Shown here piece by piece: positions 1 to 8,254 of a stretch of DNA of 16,953 nt. The translations under genes were made by a program, and so were the position numbers. Under the pieces are notes generated by a model. The model had not been told where the DNA came from. It ran no database searches and worked only from the letters and a program-made list of their open reading frames with translations. The stretch's first letter is position 1, and the number at the start of each line of letters is the position of its first letter. This DNA comes from Burkholderiaceae bacterium (GTDB taxonomy: Bacteria; Pseudomonadota; Gammaproteobacteria; Burkholderiales; Burkholderiaceae), in the NCBI GenBank assembly GCA_947470165.1, contig CANISN010000014.1, positions 1 through 16,953 of the forward strand, written 5' to 3'.

Positions 1-824
1 AATCCTGTAACGGATAACTCTTTAGGTACATTCAGCCCAGATTTTTCTGCCTCAGCAAGAGCCCCAATAGCAAGAAGATCATTCCCACATATTATTGCCG
101 TAGGAGGATCCTTCATCTTCATCAAAGTACTCAGACCAATAGCGCCACCAGAAAATCCATAAGGTTGTTCAACTAAATGATGATCTAGTAAGTTCAATTG
201 ATGACGATGTAAGGCGCGGCGGACGCCAATTATACGGTCTGTAGCCCTATCATTCCCTTTTAATATCCCTGAAATAACAGCAATCTTCCGATGTCCGAGC
301 GAAACAAGATGATTAACCAGAATCTCACCCGCTTTTTGATTATCAAACCCAATCATTTGATGTTTAGATTTCTTATGTTGATAATTCCAGCTACACACAT
401 AAGGGACCCCTGCTCTTTCTAAGATTGCGAAGGTCTTTTGGTCATGTGTTAGACCTACTAATGTCAATGCATCAACCCCGCGACTAACAAGAGATGTAAC
501 GGCTGTAATTTCATTAGAAAGATTAAAACCATGAGATGCGATAAGTAATGTATAACCAAACTTCGCAAGTTCGCTCTCCAGCCCCTGTATAGAGATTGCA
601 TATATCGCACTTTCTAAGGTTGGGACTACTGCACCAATTGTCTTAGTTCTGCGATTTGACAGCGCCTGTGCAACACCATCAGATACGTAATTTAATTTTT
701 TAGCTGTTTTTTGGACTAAAGTCCGTGACTTAGTGCTGACTCTACTAGGGTTAGAGAGGGCTCTTGAAACAGTGGTTTTTGAAACGCCAGCAATCCTTGC
801 AATATCTGTGAGTTTTACTGCCAT
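1..824 (-). CDS. LacI-family transcriptional repressor, C-terminus cut by window edge
   Basis: Read on the minus strand from an ATG at 824, the frame stays open for 274 codons to base 1, so the last 60 or so residues of a usual 330-345 residue LacI protein lie outside the window. Residues 4-34 form a typical LacI helix-turn-helix and hinge start (LTDIARIAGVSKTTVSRALS). The rest is the periplasmic-binding-protein-like effector domain, with KTIGAVVPTLES, RGVDALTLVG, LGHRKIAVISG and PPTAIICGNDLLAIGAL in the expected order. AAGG sits 8 bases before the ATG, inside the end of the malic enzyme gene, whose stop lies 4 bases upstream, so the two are co-transcribed. It is the last visible gene of the left operon and most likely represses it through the palindrome at 7782-7803 (inference). 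Its inducer is unknown. Confidence 0.93.
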   Translation of the reverse strand, partial: MAVKLTDIARIAGVSKTTVSRALSNPSRVSTKSRTLVQKTAKKLNYVSDGVAQALSNRRTKTIGAVVPTLESAIYAISIQGLESELAKFGYTLLIASHGFNLSNEITAVTSLVSRGVDALTLVGLTHDQKTFAILERAGVPYVCSWNYQHKKSKHQMIGFDNQKAGEILVNHLVSLGHRKIAVISGILKGNDRATDRIIGVRRALHRHQLNLLDHHLVEQPYGFSGGAIGLSTLMKMKDPPTAIICGNDLLAIGALAEAEKSGLNVPKELSVTG

Positions 825-828
825 TGCG

Positions 829-2118
829 CTAACCTTGGAAAATCTCTTCCGAAAGCTGTTTTATTCGCCACTGAACAGCTCGTCTATATTGATTAGTTCT
901 GTCAAAAACTTCACCCTTCGCTGGAAATTTTCTAGCTAAACCAAGATCAATAACAGCCCTAGCAACAGCCTCTGATACATTTGAATATAGCGTATCAGAA
1001 AGTGTAGTTGGCAAGATGTTATCTAAAGCCAGTTGAGTGTCAGGTAGATCCGAAGCGATTGCTTCAGCCGCATGAAGACAAACAGCTTCAGTAACTTCAA
1101 TGGCTGAAGTATCAAGTGCACCCCTCATCAGTCCTGGGAAGGCTAAAACATTATTACATTGATTGGGATAATCAAATCGCCCAGTTGCAATAATTGCAGC
1201 ACCGCCAGCTCGCGCTTCCTCAGGCATGATTTCAGGGATAGGGTTGGCCATAGAAAAAATAATTGGATCTTTATTCATACTTTTTATATGATCTATCCCA
1301 ACAATACCTCCCCTAGAAAGCCCAACAAAAATATCTGCCCCGCGCATAGCCTCCTTCAGTCCGCCGGAGCAATGTGACCGGTTTGTAATCTTAGCTAGCA
1401 TATTTTGGTGCTCATTTTCATAATTGATCTGGTCTGTAAGCACACCACCAAGTCCCACAACCCGAATATCACCAAAACCAGAAGCTAATAGTAGGCGAGT
1501 TGTAGCTGTTCCTGCTGCACCATCGCCACAAACAACTACAGTTTGTTGATTAGCTTCTCTACCAAGTAATTTAAGTGCATTTTTTAAGCCTGCTACCACT
1601 ACTGTTGCAGTTCCATACTGATCATCATGAATAATGGGAACCTGAAGTTCCTTAACGGCATGTTGCATTACACTGAAGCAATGGGGACTAGCAACATCCT
1701 CCAAATTAAATCCACCAAAGGTAGGCTCAAGTTGTTTTAAAACACCTAATAATTCATCGGAATTTTTCGTAGCTACGCAAATTGGAACGGCATCTATACC
1801 AACTAATAGCTTAAACATGGATGCCTTACCTTCCATCACAGGTAAAGCAGCACGTGGACCAACTGAACCAAAGCCGAGCACAGCAGTTCCATCAGAAACT
1901 ACAGCAATTGAGTTATTTCTACCCGTAATTTCACCCAATGCTTCATCGCGCTCAAGAATTTCTTTAACTAAATATCCAACACCAGGGGTATAGAGTGCAG
2001 CAACGTCCTGAAGATTCCTTGGAAAAACTTTAGGAAGAATTTCTAATTTTCCAGCACCAAAATATGAGCGCTCAAGAATTTTAAAAGCCGCTTCACGCTC
2101 CAGACTTATCCTATCCAT
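829..2118 (-). CDS. Stand-alone malic enzyme (malate oxidoreductase, decarboxylating)
   Basis: A 429-residue malic enzyme, which oxidatively decarboxylates malate to pyruvate and CO2 with NAD(P) in the cytoplasm. YTPGV carries the catalytic tyrosine (Y43), and LPVMEGKASMFK carries the catalytic lysine (K98). NLEDVASP (E140, D141) and HDDQ (D165, D166) give the metal-binding acids. GDGAAG at 198-203 is the dinucleotide glycine loop, followed by the ANPIPEI motif. The C-terminal phosphotransacetylase domain of the roughly 760-residue MaeB is absent, so this is the short form. HDDQ is followed by Y168, where the family usually has histidine. The ATG has AGAGGGA 8 bases upstream, and the gene lies 19 bases after the transporter ATPase. 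Its place inside a transporter operon points to a catabolic rather than a housekeeping role; the true substrate may be malate made by the neighbouring dehydrogenase, or a related 2-hydroxy acid (inference). Confidence 0.9.
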   Translation of the reverse strand: MDRISLEREAAFKILERSYFGAGKLEILPKVFPRNLQDVAALYTPGVGYLVKEILERDEALGEITGRNNSIAVVSDGTAVLGFGSVGPRAALPVMEGKASMFKLLVGIDAVPICVATKNSDELLGVLKQLEPTFGGFNLEDVASPHCFSVMQHAVKELQVPIIHDDQYGTATVVVAGLKNALKLLGREANQQTVVVCGDGAAGTATTRLLLASGFGDIRVVGLGGVLTDQINYENEHQNMLAKITNRSHCSGGLKEAMRGADIFVGLSRGGIVGIDHIKSMNKDPIIFSMANPIPEIMPEEARAGGAAIIATGRFDYPNQCNNVLAFPGLMRGALDTSAIEVTEAVCLHAAEAIASDLPDTQLALDNILPTTLSDTLYSNVSEAVARAVIDLGLARKFPAKGEVFDRTNQYRRAVQWRIKQLSEEIFQG

Positions 2119-2137
2119 AGATTAAATCCCTCTTTTG

Positions 2138-3220
2138 CTAAATCATTAAATTTTTTGTGCTTATGGGATCAAATAAATGAATTTGATCTATAGAAAATTG
2201 AATGCCTACGTTAGCACCTTGTTCACAAGCAATTTCAGACGGCATTTCCACTGAAAGACGGAAATTATCGCCGCCAGAAAAACTAAGATCTACTAATTTG
2301 TTAGCACCAAGTAGTTGTATCAAATCGATTTTAGCTTTTATTTCAGATTGTTCAATGTTCGATAGTTGAATATCCTGAGGACGAACTCCCAAAATACATT
2401 GCTGAGTACTCAGAAGGTGACTATATGCTTGAGGCAAATTACACAAAACTTTTTTTGAATCTGAAAAAATTATCTTTGAATTTTCTATTTCAAGATTTTT
2501 AATAAAATTCATTGGCGGACTACCAATAAACTCTGCAACAAATAAATTATTTGGTCGTCGATAAATATCCATAGGCGTACCAAACTGTTGAACTACTCCT
2601 CCATCAAATACTGCTATTCGATCGGACATCGACATAGCCTCAAGCTGGTCATGAGTCACATATATTGTGGTGACGCCTAAATCAAAATGAAATCTTTTTA
2701 ATTCACTACGCATTGAGGTTCTTAGTTTTGCATCTAAATTACTAAGGGGTTCATCCATTAGAAATATATCGGGCTTCCTGACCATCGCTCGACCGAGCGC
2801 TACTCTCTGCCGCTGCCCGCCAGAAAGTGCTTTAGGCTTTCTATCTAATAACATTTCAATCTCAAGAACTTTAGCAACCTCCAAAACGCGCTTTGCAATC
2901 TCAGCTTTTTTAATCCCTTGAAGCTTCAATGCATAACCTAAATTTCCAGCTACGTCTAAATGAGGATAGAGAGCATAACTTTGAAAAACCATCGCAATAT
3001 TTCGTTCACGCGGGGAAAGACCAGTAATCGCTTTGTTATTAAAGAAAATCTCTCCGCTAGTAGGGTCATCTAGCCCTGCAATTATCCTTAATAGAGTCGT
3101 TTTACCGCAGCCACTAGGGCCAACAAGGGTAATAAATTCTTTTTCAGGAAACTCCAAATTAATTCCCTTTAAGACATTCACCTTTCCAAACTGTTTTACT
3201 AGGTTCTCAATTTTTATCAT
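2138..3220 (-). CDS. CUT1 ABC importer ATPase (MalK/UgpC type), left operon
   Basis: A 360-residue ATPase that powers uptake by the two permeases encoded just upstream. It has the Walker A loop GPSGCGKTT (34-42), Q-loop glutamine Q80 in VFQSYALYPH, the LSGGQ signature (132-136), Walker B FLMDEP (153-158) and switch histidine H190. From about residue 240 a TOBE-type domain (ILGVRPQDIQL) follows, as in the MalK/UgpC group, where it often contacts sugars or regulators. The ATG at 3220 has AAGGGG 9 bases upstream, overlapping the end of the permease gene (6 bases between stop and start). Substrate cannot be read from this subunit. Family and role are secure. Confidence 0.95.
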   Translation of the reverse strand: MIKIENLVKQFGKVNVLKGINLEFPEKEFITLVGPSGCGKTTLLRIIAGLDDPTSGEIFFNNKAITGLSPRERNIAMVFQSYALYPHLDVAGNLGYALKLQGIKKAEIAKRVLEVAKVLEIEMLLDRKPKALSGGQRQRVALGRAMVRKPDIFLMDEPLSNLDAKLRTSMRSELKRFHFDLGVTTIYVTHDQLEAMSMSDRIAVFDGGVVQQFGTPMDIYRRPNNLFVAEFIGSPPMNFIKNLEIENSKIIFSDSKKVLCNLPQAYSHLLSTQQCILGVRPQDIQLSNIEQSEIKAKIDLIQLLGANKLVDLSFSGGDNFRLSVEMPSEIACEQGANVGIQFSIDQIHLFDPISTKNLMI

Positions 3221-3226
3221 TAATAG

Positions 3227-4126
3227 CTACCCCTTAACGGCACCGGCCCCAAAGCCTGCAACCAAATGCCTTTGTAATAACATAAAAAGAATTGCCATTG
3301 GTAGTGTCATCAAAACAGCAGATGCCATCATTAACCCCCAATCGACATGAACCCCTTCAAAAAATAACATGACCCCAACTGTTAGGGGTAGATTTTCAAT
3401 TGAGTTCATAAATACGCGAGCAAAAAGAAAATCGTTCCAAGATACTATGATTGAAAAAATTCCTGCAGCAATAATGCCTGGAAATGCCATCGGTAAAATG
3501 ATAGTTATAAAGACACGAATACGGCTTGCTCCATCAATCATGGCGGCCTCCTCCAACTCAATTGGTATTCCTCTGAAAAAAGCCCAAAGCAACCACATAC
3601 AAAATGGTAGGGTTATTGATACATATCCCAAAACAAGACTCCATAGCGAATCAGTTAACCCCAATTCCACCATAACCATGAAGAGTGGAAATACCAAAAT
3701 AATTGAGGGCACCATATACCCAAGAAGGCTTGCATAAGGCACGATTTTTCGCCCCCTATATTTAAAACGAGTAATACTATATGCAGCAAGAGTACTAATT
3801 GCCAAACTAATTAAGGTACTAAAAAAACTTACAATAAAACTATTTAAAAACCAACCAATAAAATACTGTGGGGGGGTCGAATTGGCCTTGTAAGCAAGAT
3901 CGGCAGAAAAATATTGTGCTTTACCAGTGATTAAATGTTGATAATTTTCAAGCGTTATATTTTTCGGAATAATAGTGGGCGGCATTGAGCTTAGTTCGCT
4001 CTTAGGCTTTAATGACGTACTAAGCGCCCAGATCAGTGGAAAGCATATTAATAAGCTAATTGCAGCCAAGATCAGAAAATGGCTAATGCTTGCAATCTTT
4101 GATGTCTTATTAAAGCGTTTTATCAT
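3227..4126 (-). CDS. CUT1 ABC permease, MalG/UgpE type, left operon
   Basis: A 299-residue inner-membrane permease with about six hydrophobic spans. The EAA loop that docks on the ATPase is clear at about 190-212 (ELEEAAMIDGASRIRVFITIILP), and the protein ends in FGAGAVKG, a common C-terminus of MalG-type subunits. AGAGG lies 9 bases before the ATG at 4126; the stop of the partner permease is 4 bases upstream, so translation is probably coupled. Compared with typical members there is an extra polar stretch between spans 1 and 2 (about residues 60-90), which includes a run of seven C on the coding strand (3870-3876). It would pair with the permease at 4131-5015 to form the channel. Confidence 0.93.
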   Translation of the reverse strand: MIKRFNKTSKIASISHFLILAAISLLICFPLIWALSTSLKPKSELSSMPPTIIPKNITLENYQHLITGKAQYFSADLAYKANSTPPQYFIGWFLNSFIVSFFSTLISLAISTLAAYSITRFKYRGRKIVPYASLLGYMVPSIILVFPLFMVMVELGLTDSLWSLVLGYVSITLPFCMWLLWAFFRGIPIELEEAAMIDGASRIRVFITIILPMAFPGIIAAGIFSIIVSWNDFLFARVFMNSIENLPLTVGVMLFFEGVHVDWGLMMASAVLMTLPMAILFMLLQRHLVAGFGAGAVKG

Positions 4127-4130
4127 TTAC

Positions 4131-5015
4131 TCAATCCTCTTCAAACTTAAATAAATTTAAGTAGATTAAGCTGCCAATAAATAGAATAAACATCATGACA
4201 ACCCCTGTGGCTGCACCCACACCCATTTTTAAGTTCGCTATGCTCTGTTCAAAAGAGTAAATTGCAAGGTTAAATGTGGAGGTTCCAGGACCACCCCTTG
4301 TAAGTAAATATATTTCTTCAAACTTATTAAATGTCCATATTGTTCTAAAGACAATGACAACCGCTAACACCTCAGCAAGTTGAGGTAGCGTAATATCAAA
4401 AAAACGCCTTATCGCACCAGCCCCGTCAATCTTTGCCGCATCGAAGAGCTCTAGAGGAATACTCTGCAGTCTTGCTAAAACACAGATGGTGACAAACGGA
4501 GTGTATTTCCAAACATTTAACATAATCGTGGACCACATTGCCATTCCTGGAGTCGATAACCAATACACATTCTCGGATATAACACCAATTTCTTTAAGCG
4601 AGTGATTAACAATGCCTATTTCAGGATTTAGCATCCACTGCCAACAAAGGGCTATCACAACTGTTGGGACGATATAGGGAAATAATAAAAGACCACGAAA
4701 AAAAGAGATCCCGCGTAGTGTGCGATGAAGGATGAGCCCAAGCCCAACACCAAAGATCGTCTGTAATAAAACTGAGAAAAAAGTCCAATAAATTGCATTA
4801 TAGAAAGACGTCCAAAAAAGCCTATCCTGAAAAATAAATCCAAAATTTTCTAAACCGGCGAATCGATTTCCATCAGGCATTAAAGGATTAATGTAATAAA
4901 AAGACATCCTTACAGCCTCTGCAACCGGGTAAAGCATAAAGATGCATCCAGCAAGGACAAACGGCAGAATAAATAAAACTCCGAGCCGATTGTCCTTAAC
5001 GCGCCAATGTGTCAC
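4131..5015 (-). CDS. CUT1 ABC permease, MalF/UgpA type, left operon
   Basis: A 294-residue inner-membrane permease of the MalF/UgpA type. Residues 11-38 form the first span, and the EAA loop lies at about 191-212 (FDAAKIDGAGAIRRFFDITLP), followed by the family's FNKFEEIYLLTRGGP segment. The start codon is GTG at 5015 with no strong Shine-Dalgarno; I keep it because the next in-frame ATG falls inside the first membrane span. The binding-protein stop is 13 bases upstream. With the MalG-type partner, ATPase and binding protein it makes a complete importer. Confidence 0.92.
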   Translation of the reverse strand: MTHWRVKDNRLGVLFILPFVLAGCIFMLYPVAEAVRMSFYYINPLMPDGNRFAGLENFGFIFQDRLFWTSFYNAIYWTFFSVLLQTIFGVGLGLILHRTLRGISFFRGLLLFPYIVPTVVIALCWQWMLNPEIGIVNHSLKEIGVISENVYWLSTPGMAMWSTIMLNVWKYTPFVTICVLARLQSIPLELFDAAKIDGAGAIRRFFDITLPQLAEVLAVVIVFRTIWTFNKFEEIYLLTRGGPGTSTFNLAIYSFEQSIANLKMGVGAATGVVMMFILFIGSLIYLNLFKFEED

Positions 5016-5028
5016 TAGAGATTACCAG

Positions 5029-6423
5029 TTACATTATTAATGCAATATGCTCTTTGCGAACAGCTTCGAGCTGCTTGTGACCCCACTTTACAGCGTCCTC
5101 TGGTTTCCAGTTGTCTATGACTACTTTCTGAACCGTCTCTGCAAGAATCGATCTTCCGTGCACAATACCGGCAAATGGATTGATACCTTTTAGAAGCTCA
5201 TTAGCTGTACTACTAGAATATTTCAGAGAATCCGCATAATAAGTCATTGATGTTTTTTTCTTTGCTTCAAAAATAGGATTCTTTGGAAATTCTGGATCGG
5301 TATAAACATCTTTATAAACCGGACCTACGTTTGGAACCAATGAATGGGCATAACGAATCTGCCACTTTTTACTATTCTGATAATACGTAAGTGCGTCTTT
5401 TACTTCTTGCACGTAAGGATTATTCAGCTTTGGAATACACCAACCCTGAAAATCATTCCAATTTGATCGATTGCCGGTCTTTGGATTTCTAGCATGATTA
5501 AAGGATTCAATGTTTTTAAAAACTTCCTTATTCTCTTCAAATGCCCTTCCATAAGGTCTACCCCAGTAAAAAGCCATTGCAGCTTTTCCAGTGACAATTG
5601 AATCAGTTACCTCAAGAAAGCCAGAACTTACAGCTGCTTTTGGCATGAACGGTTGAAGTTCTTTTATAAAAGTTAGAGCTTCTACTGTTGCAGGGCTGTC
5701 GAATATAACCTCATACTGATTAGCTTGATCGAACATTCGGCCACCAGCAGAATGCATCAGTGCCGCAAAGTGATAATCAGTACAAAGATTTCTACCTAAT
5801 GCTAAAGAAATTCCTGCCATGTCCTTTTTCTTTTCAGAAATTGTTTTAGCTGCTTTTAACAGGTCATTCCAGTCCCATTTATCAGGATCGCCTAATCCCA
5901 ATTCATTAATAACGTCCATTCGAACGACCAATAAATGTGGTTGATGATGACCGGGCACCACATATTGCTTCCCCTTCCAGGCGCCCCAGTAATCCCACAT
6001 TGCTCCATCAACTAGGCGACTCTTTCCAATTTTCTTAACAACATCATCTACCGGCTCTAATAACCCTTGAGCCATCAATTGCATGGCAATCGGAGACTCA
6101 ACGCTGATGCAATTTGCAGGACGTTTAGCAGCCATATCAGTCATTAACTTTACATAAACGCTATCCCAACCTAGCGTTTCTATTTTGAATTGGAGTCCAG
6201 GGGCATTACTAGCAGCCCACTCATTCATTGCATCGGCAGCTACAGCCCCGTAAGGGCCTGGTTCACCCCACACTCTTACAATGCCAGTTTTATTTGATTT
6301 AGTTTGCCCTAGAGAAGTTAATGGAGATACGCCTAATGCCGCACCGGTTGACAACACAGTTAAATCTTTAACAAACTCCCTGCGAGAATAAAAGCTTTTA
6401 TTTTGGTTATTCTTCTTTTCCAT
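5029..6423 (-). CDS. Extracellular solute-binding protein (family 1) with Tat signal, left importer
   Basis: A 464-residue periplasmic binding protein of the sugar-type family 1, which delivers substrate to the left importer. The N-terminus reads SFYSRREFVKDL, with twin arginines R14-R15 and a hydrophobic stretch to about residue 38, matching a Tat export signal and implying export in folded form. The mature part shows family features: VRVWGEPGPYG at the first strand, the ENKEVFKNI and GWCIPKLNNP segments, and aromatic residues likely to line a binding cleft (GWDSVY, WDYWGAW, FYWGRPYGR). AAGGAG lies 7 bases before the ATG, the best ribosome site in this operon, consistent with the high level such proteins need. 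It lies 35 bases after the HisD-like gene. The ligand is unknown; the neighbouring dehydrogenase suggests a small polyol or diol acid (inference). Confidence 0.92.
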   Translation of the reverse strand: MEKKNNQNKSFYSRREFVKDLTVLSTGAALGVSPLTSLGQTKSNKTGIVRVWGEPGPYGAVAADAMNEWAASNAPGLQFKIETLGWDSVYVKLMTDMAAKRPANCISVESPIAMQLMAQGLLEPVDDVVKKIGKSRLVDGAMWDYWGAWKGKQYVVPGHHQPHLLVVRMDVINELGLGDPDKWDWNDLLKAAKTISEKKKDMAGISLALGRNLCTDYHFAALMHSAGGRMFDQANQYEVIFDSPATVEALTFIKELQPFMPKAAVSSGFLEVTDSIVTGKAAMAFYWGRPYGRAFEENKEVFKNIESFNHARNPKTGNRSNWNDFQGWCIPKLNNPYVQEVKDALTYYQNSKKWQIRYAHSLVPNVGPVYKDVYTDPEFPKNPIFEAKKKTSMTYYADSLKYSSSTANELLKGINPFAGIVHGRSILAETVQKVVIDNWKPEDAVKWGHKQLEAVRKEHIALIM

Positions 6424-6458
6424 GGAATATCTCCTTTAGTTAAAATGCAAACCTACAT

Positions 6459-7730
6459 TTATTGCGCATAACGCCTACTACGAACATCGGCTGTAATTTG
6501 GTGGGCAAGCATACCCTCCGCCTCACAAATTCGAGACACAATCGGCGCTATGTTCAAACTCGCTTTTTGACTCATTTTTTGATAGGTGACTGTTTTCAAA
6601 AATTTACCAACCCATAATCCGCCTGTATAGCGAGCAGCCCCAGATGTTGGAAGTGTGTGATTGGTTCCAACGCCCTTATCTCCGTAGGCAACTGTAGTTT
6701 CCTCGCCAACAAAAAGACTTCCATAATTTTTTAAATTATCAAGATAGTAATCATTTCTTCTAGTCATAACCTCAAGGTGTTCTGGGGCATATTCATCACT
6801 CAATTTAACTGCTTCAGCATCTGTATCTACCACTACAACTTCACCATGATCTCTCCATGCCAGTGATGCAATTGATGCTGTTGGTAGTGTCTGAAGTTGT
6901 ATATCAACTTCCTTCAACACTTCATTAGCCAATTGCTCAGAGGTGGTTATAAACCATGCAGGGCTATCGGGACCATGCTCTGCTTGCCCAAGTAAATCCG
7001 TTGCAATAAGCGATGCATCTGCTGAATCATCAGCAATAATAAGAATCTCTGTAGGACCAGCAAGTAAATCAATGCCAACCGTTCCAAAAAGCTGTCTTTT
7101 TGCTTCTGCAACAAATTGATTTCCAGCCCCAGTAACCATGTCTACAGCTTTCATGCCAAGACAGCCATAAGCCATTGAGGCAAATGCCTGCACACCACCT
7201 AGATGATAGATTTCATCTGCACCAGCATTATTCAATGCGTATAAAGTATGCGGATACATGCCGTCACTATCTCTTGGGGGGGCGCACGCTGTGATATGAC
7301 TTACTCCAGCTACCCGCGCTGTACTAACACTCATAATCGCAGACGAAATCAAAGGATATTTACCACCCGGAACATAACAACCCACTCTCGAGATTGGAAT
7401 ATTTTTTTGACCCAAAATAACCCCTGGGGTAACTTCTGATTCAAAGCTATGAAGACTATCAAGCTGATGCTTTGCAAATTCAATTACCTGTTTTTTACAA
7501 TATTCAAAATCTTGTTTAAAAGAGTCTGGCAAGAGACTGCCAACCTTCTTTATTTCATCTTGAGTTACCAGAAATGATCCTCTAGACCATTTATCTAAAT
7601 TTTTTGCATACCCTGTGACAGCAGCATCTTTATTTATTCTTATTTCATCTAGCATGTCTCGCACAGTATTTTCAAGATTTCGACGATCCTGCGGAGTCTT
7701 TGGAACTGCTTTCTTTATGTAATTTCGCAT
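6459..7730 (-). CDS. HisD-family dehydrogenase, probably a catabolic diol oxidase of the HpsN (sulfopropanediol 3-dehydrogenase) type
   Basis: A 423-residue HisD-family zinc enzyme. Family members oxidise a primary alcohol twice, to the acid, with two NAD. All the expected catalytic residues are visible: zinc ligands Q249 and H252 (GQAEHG), D351 (GDKGVGTNH) and H410 (MLAHQ), the catalytic pair E317-H318 (YAPEHLEV), and H358. The segment RYTGGLWVGKFLKTVTYQ replaces the substrate-end sequence of true histidinol dehydrogenases and, as I recall them, resembles the sulfopropanediol 3-dehydrogenases. No other his gene is nearby; instead it leads an operon with an importer, a malic enzyme and a LacI regulator, so histidine synthesis is unlikely. 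The ATG at 7730 has a weak AAGAAAG 8 bases upstream. A run of seven C lies in the coding strand at 7276-7282. Substrate (dihydroxypropanesulfonate or an analogue) is inference. Confidence 0.85.
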   Translation of the reverse strand: MRNYIKKAVPKTPQDRRNLENTVRDMLDEIRINKDAAVTGYAKNLDKWSRGSFLVTQDEIKKVGSLLPDSFKQDFEYCKKQVIEFAKHQLDSLHSFESEVTPGVILGQKNIPISRVGCYVPGGKYPLISSAIMSVSTARVAGVSHITACAPPRDSDGMYPHTLYALNNAGADEIYHLGGVQAFASMAYGCLGMKAVDMVTGAGNQFVAEAKRQLFGTVGIDLLAGPTEILIIADDSADASLIATDLLGQAEHGPDSPAWFITTSEQLANEVLKEVDIQLQTLPTASIASLAWRDHGEVVVVDTDAEAVKLSDEYAPEHLEVMTRRNDYYLDNLKNYGSLFVGEETTVAYGDKGVGTNHTLPTSGAARYTGGLWVGKFLKTVTYQKMSQKASLNIAPIVSRICEAEGMLAHQITADVRSRRYAQ

Positions 7731-7778
7731 TATTTAATCTTTCTTAAATAGAAAAGGTAATTGTTCTATTTTTTATAA

Positions 7779-7784
7779 AGTATA
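7779..7784 (-). promoter_or_regulatory. Candidate -10 box of the left operon
   Basis: On the minus strand this reads TATACT, 5 of 6 matches to TATAAT. It overlaps the edge of the palindrome, so the repressor would cover the promoter spacer. No good -35 box lies at 16-18 bases, which weakens the call. Confidence 0.35.
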
Positions 7785-7803
7785 TGGCAACCGGTTTCCA
7801 TAT
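7782..7803. promoter_or_regulatory. LacI-family operator of the left operon
   Basis: A 22-base palindrome centred on CG between 7792 and 7793, with 10 of 11 pairs matching; its core is TGGCAACCGGTTTCCA. The AACCGGTT centre is typical of LacI-family operators. It lies 52 bases before the HisD-like start codon and overlaps a candidate -10 box. The most likely binder is the LacI protein encoded at the end of this operon (inference). Confidence 0.8.
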
Positions 7804-7860
7804 TGGCACAATTTTTAATAAAAGCAAGCTGCGCTGCAATATTTATGGAAGTTGAGTAGT

Positions 7861-7889
7861 TTGATAGCTACCTAGGATTGAATTGACAA
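7861..7889 (-). promoter_or_regulatory. Alternative sigma70-like promoter of the left operon
   Basis: On the minus strand TTGTCA (7889-7884, 5 of 6) is followed by a 17-base spacer and TATCAA (7866-7861, 4 of 6). Transcription would start near 7854, placing the operator about 50 bases downstream, where a bound repressor would act as a roadblock. It has a better box pair than the TATACT candidate but a less usual operator position. Confidence 0.4.
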
Positions 7890-8254
7890 AATATAGGTTA
7901 AATTCGCATGACTTTAGGTGAGTAACCTACGAATAAACTGTGAAATAACTGTGTAATGGACTAAAACAGCCCCATAGGAGCTGTATCCGCTTGTTTTGCT
8001 TGAGGTTCTTAGCCTGCCAAGCACGATTCGAACGTACCACAACTTCGAGGCACTATCTTTTTCATTATTTGATTCATTGGAGTAAGCGCGCGGCAACTTG
8101 GGCAAACTTTAGGGGCTTGGGTAATCTCAGTTATAAAATATTTTAGGCTATATCAAAATCATACCGTTAACCAAACAAGCCAAATTCAGTAATGAAAATA
8201 CCAACATAGAGTTAGTCTTAAGGAATACAAAAAAGTAGTTAAAATTAAAGTGTT

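Noticed and set aside
3033..3350. 105-codon plus-strand frame, and similar antisense frames at 3369-3737, 9125-9358, 11068-11316 and 15712-15957
   Set aside because: They lie opposite well-supported genes and show no family motifs or ribosome sites; shadows of the coding strand.
7883..7888. TTGACA box on the plus strand in the gap
   Set aside because: No acceptable -10 box 16-18 bases downstream and no plus-strand gene for about 760 bases.
7966..7984. Short hairpin ACAGC/GCTGT
   Set aside because: Five-pair stem with no T run and no gene ending before it; too weak to call a terminator.
8021..8037. T-arm-like hairpin of a tRNA (minus strand, GTACG, TTCGAAT loop, CGTGC)
   Set aside because: No matching acceptor strand, D-arm or anticodon arm could be found within tRNA distance and the 3' end lacks the expected form; probably chance.
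7914..8105. 63-codon open frame on the minus strand in the gap
   Set aside because: No ribosome site, no recognised family, low-complexity feel, and competing open frames over the same bases; treated as non-coding.
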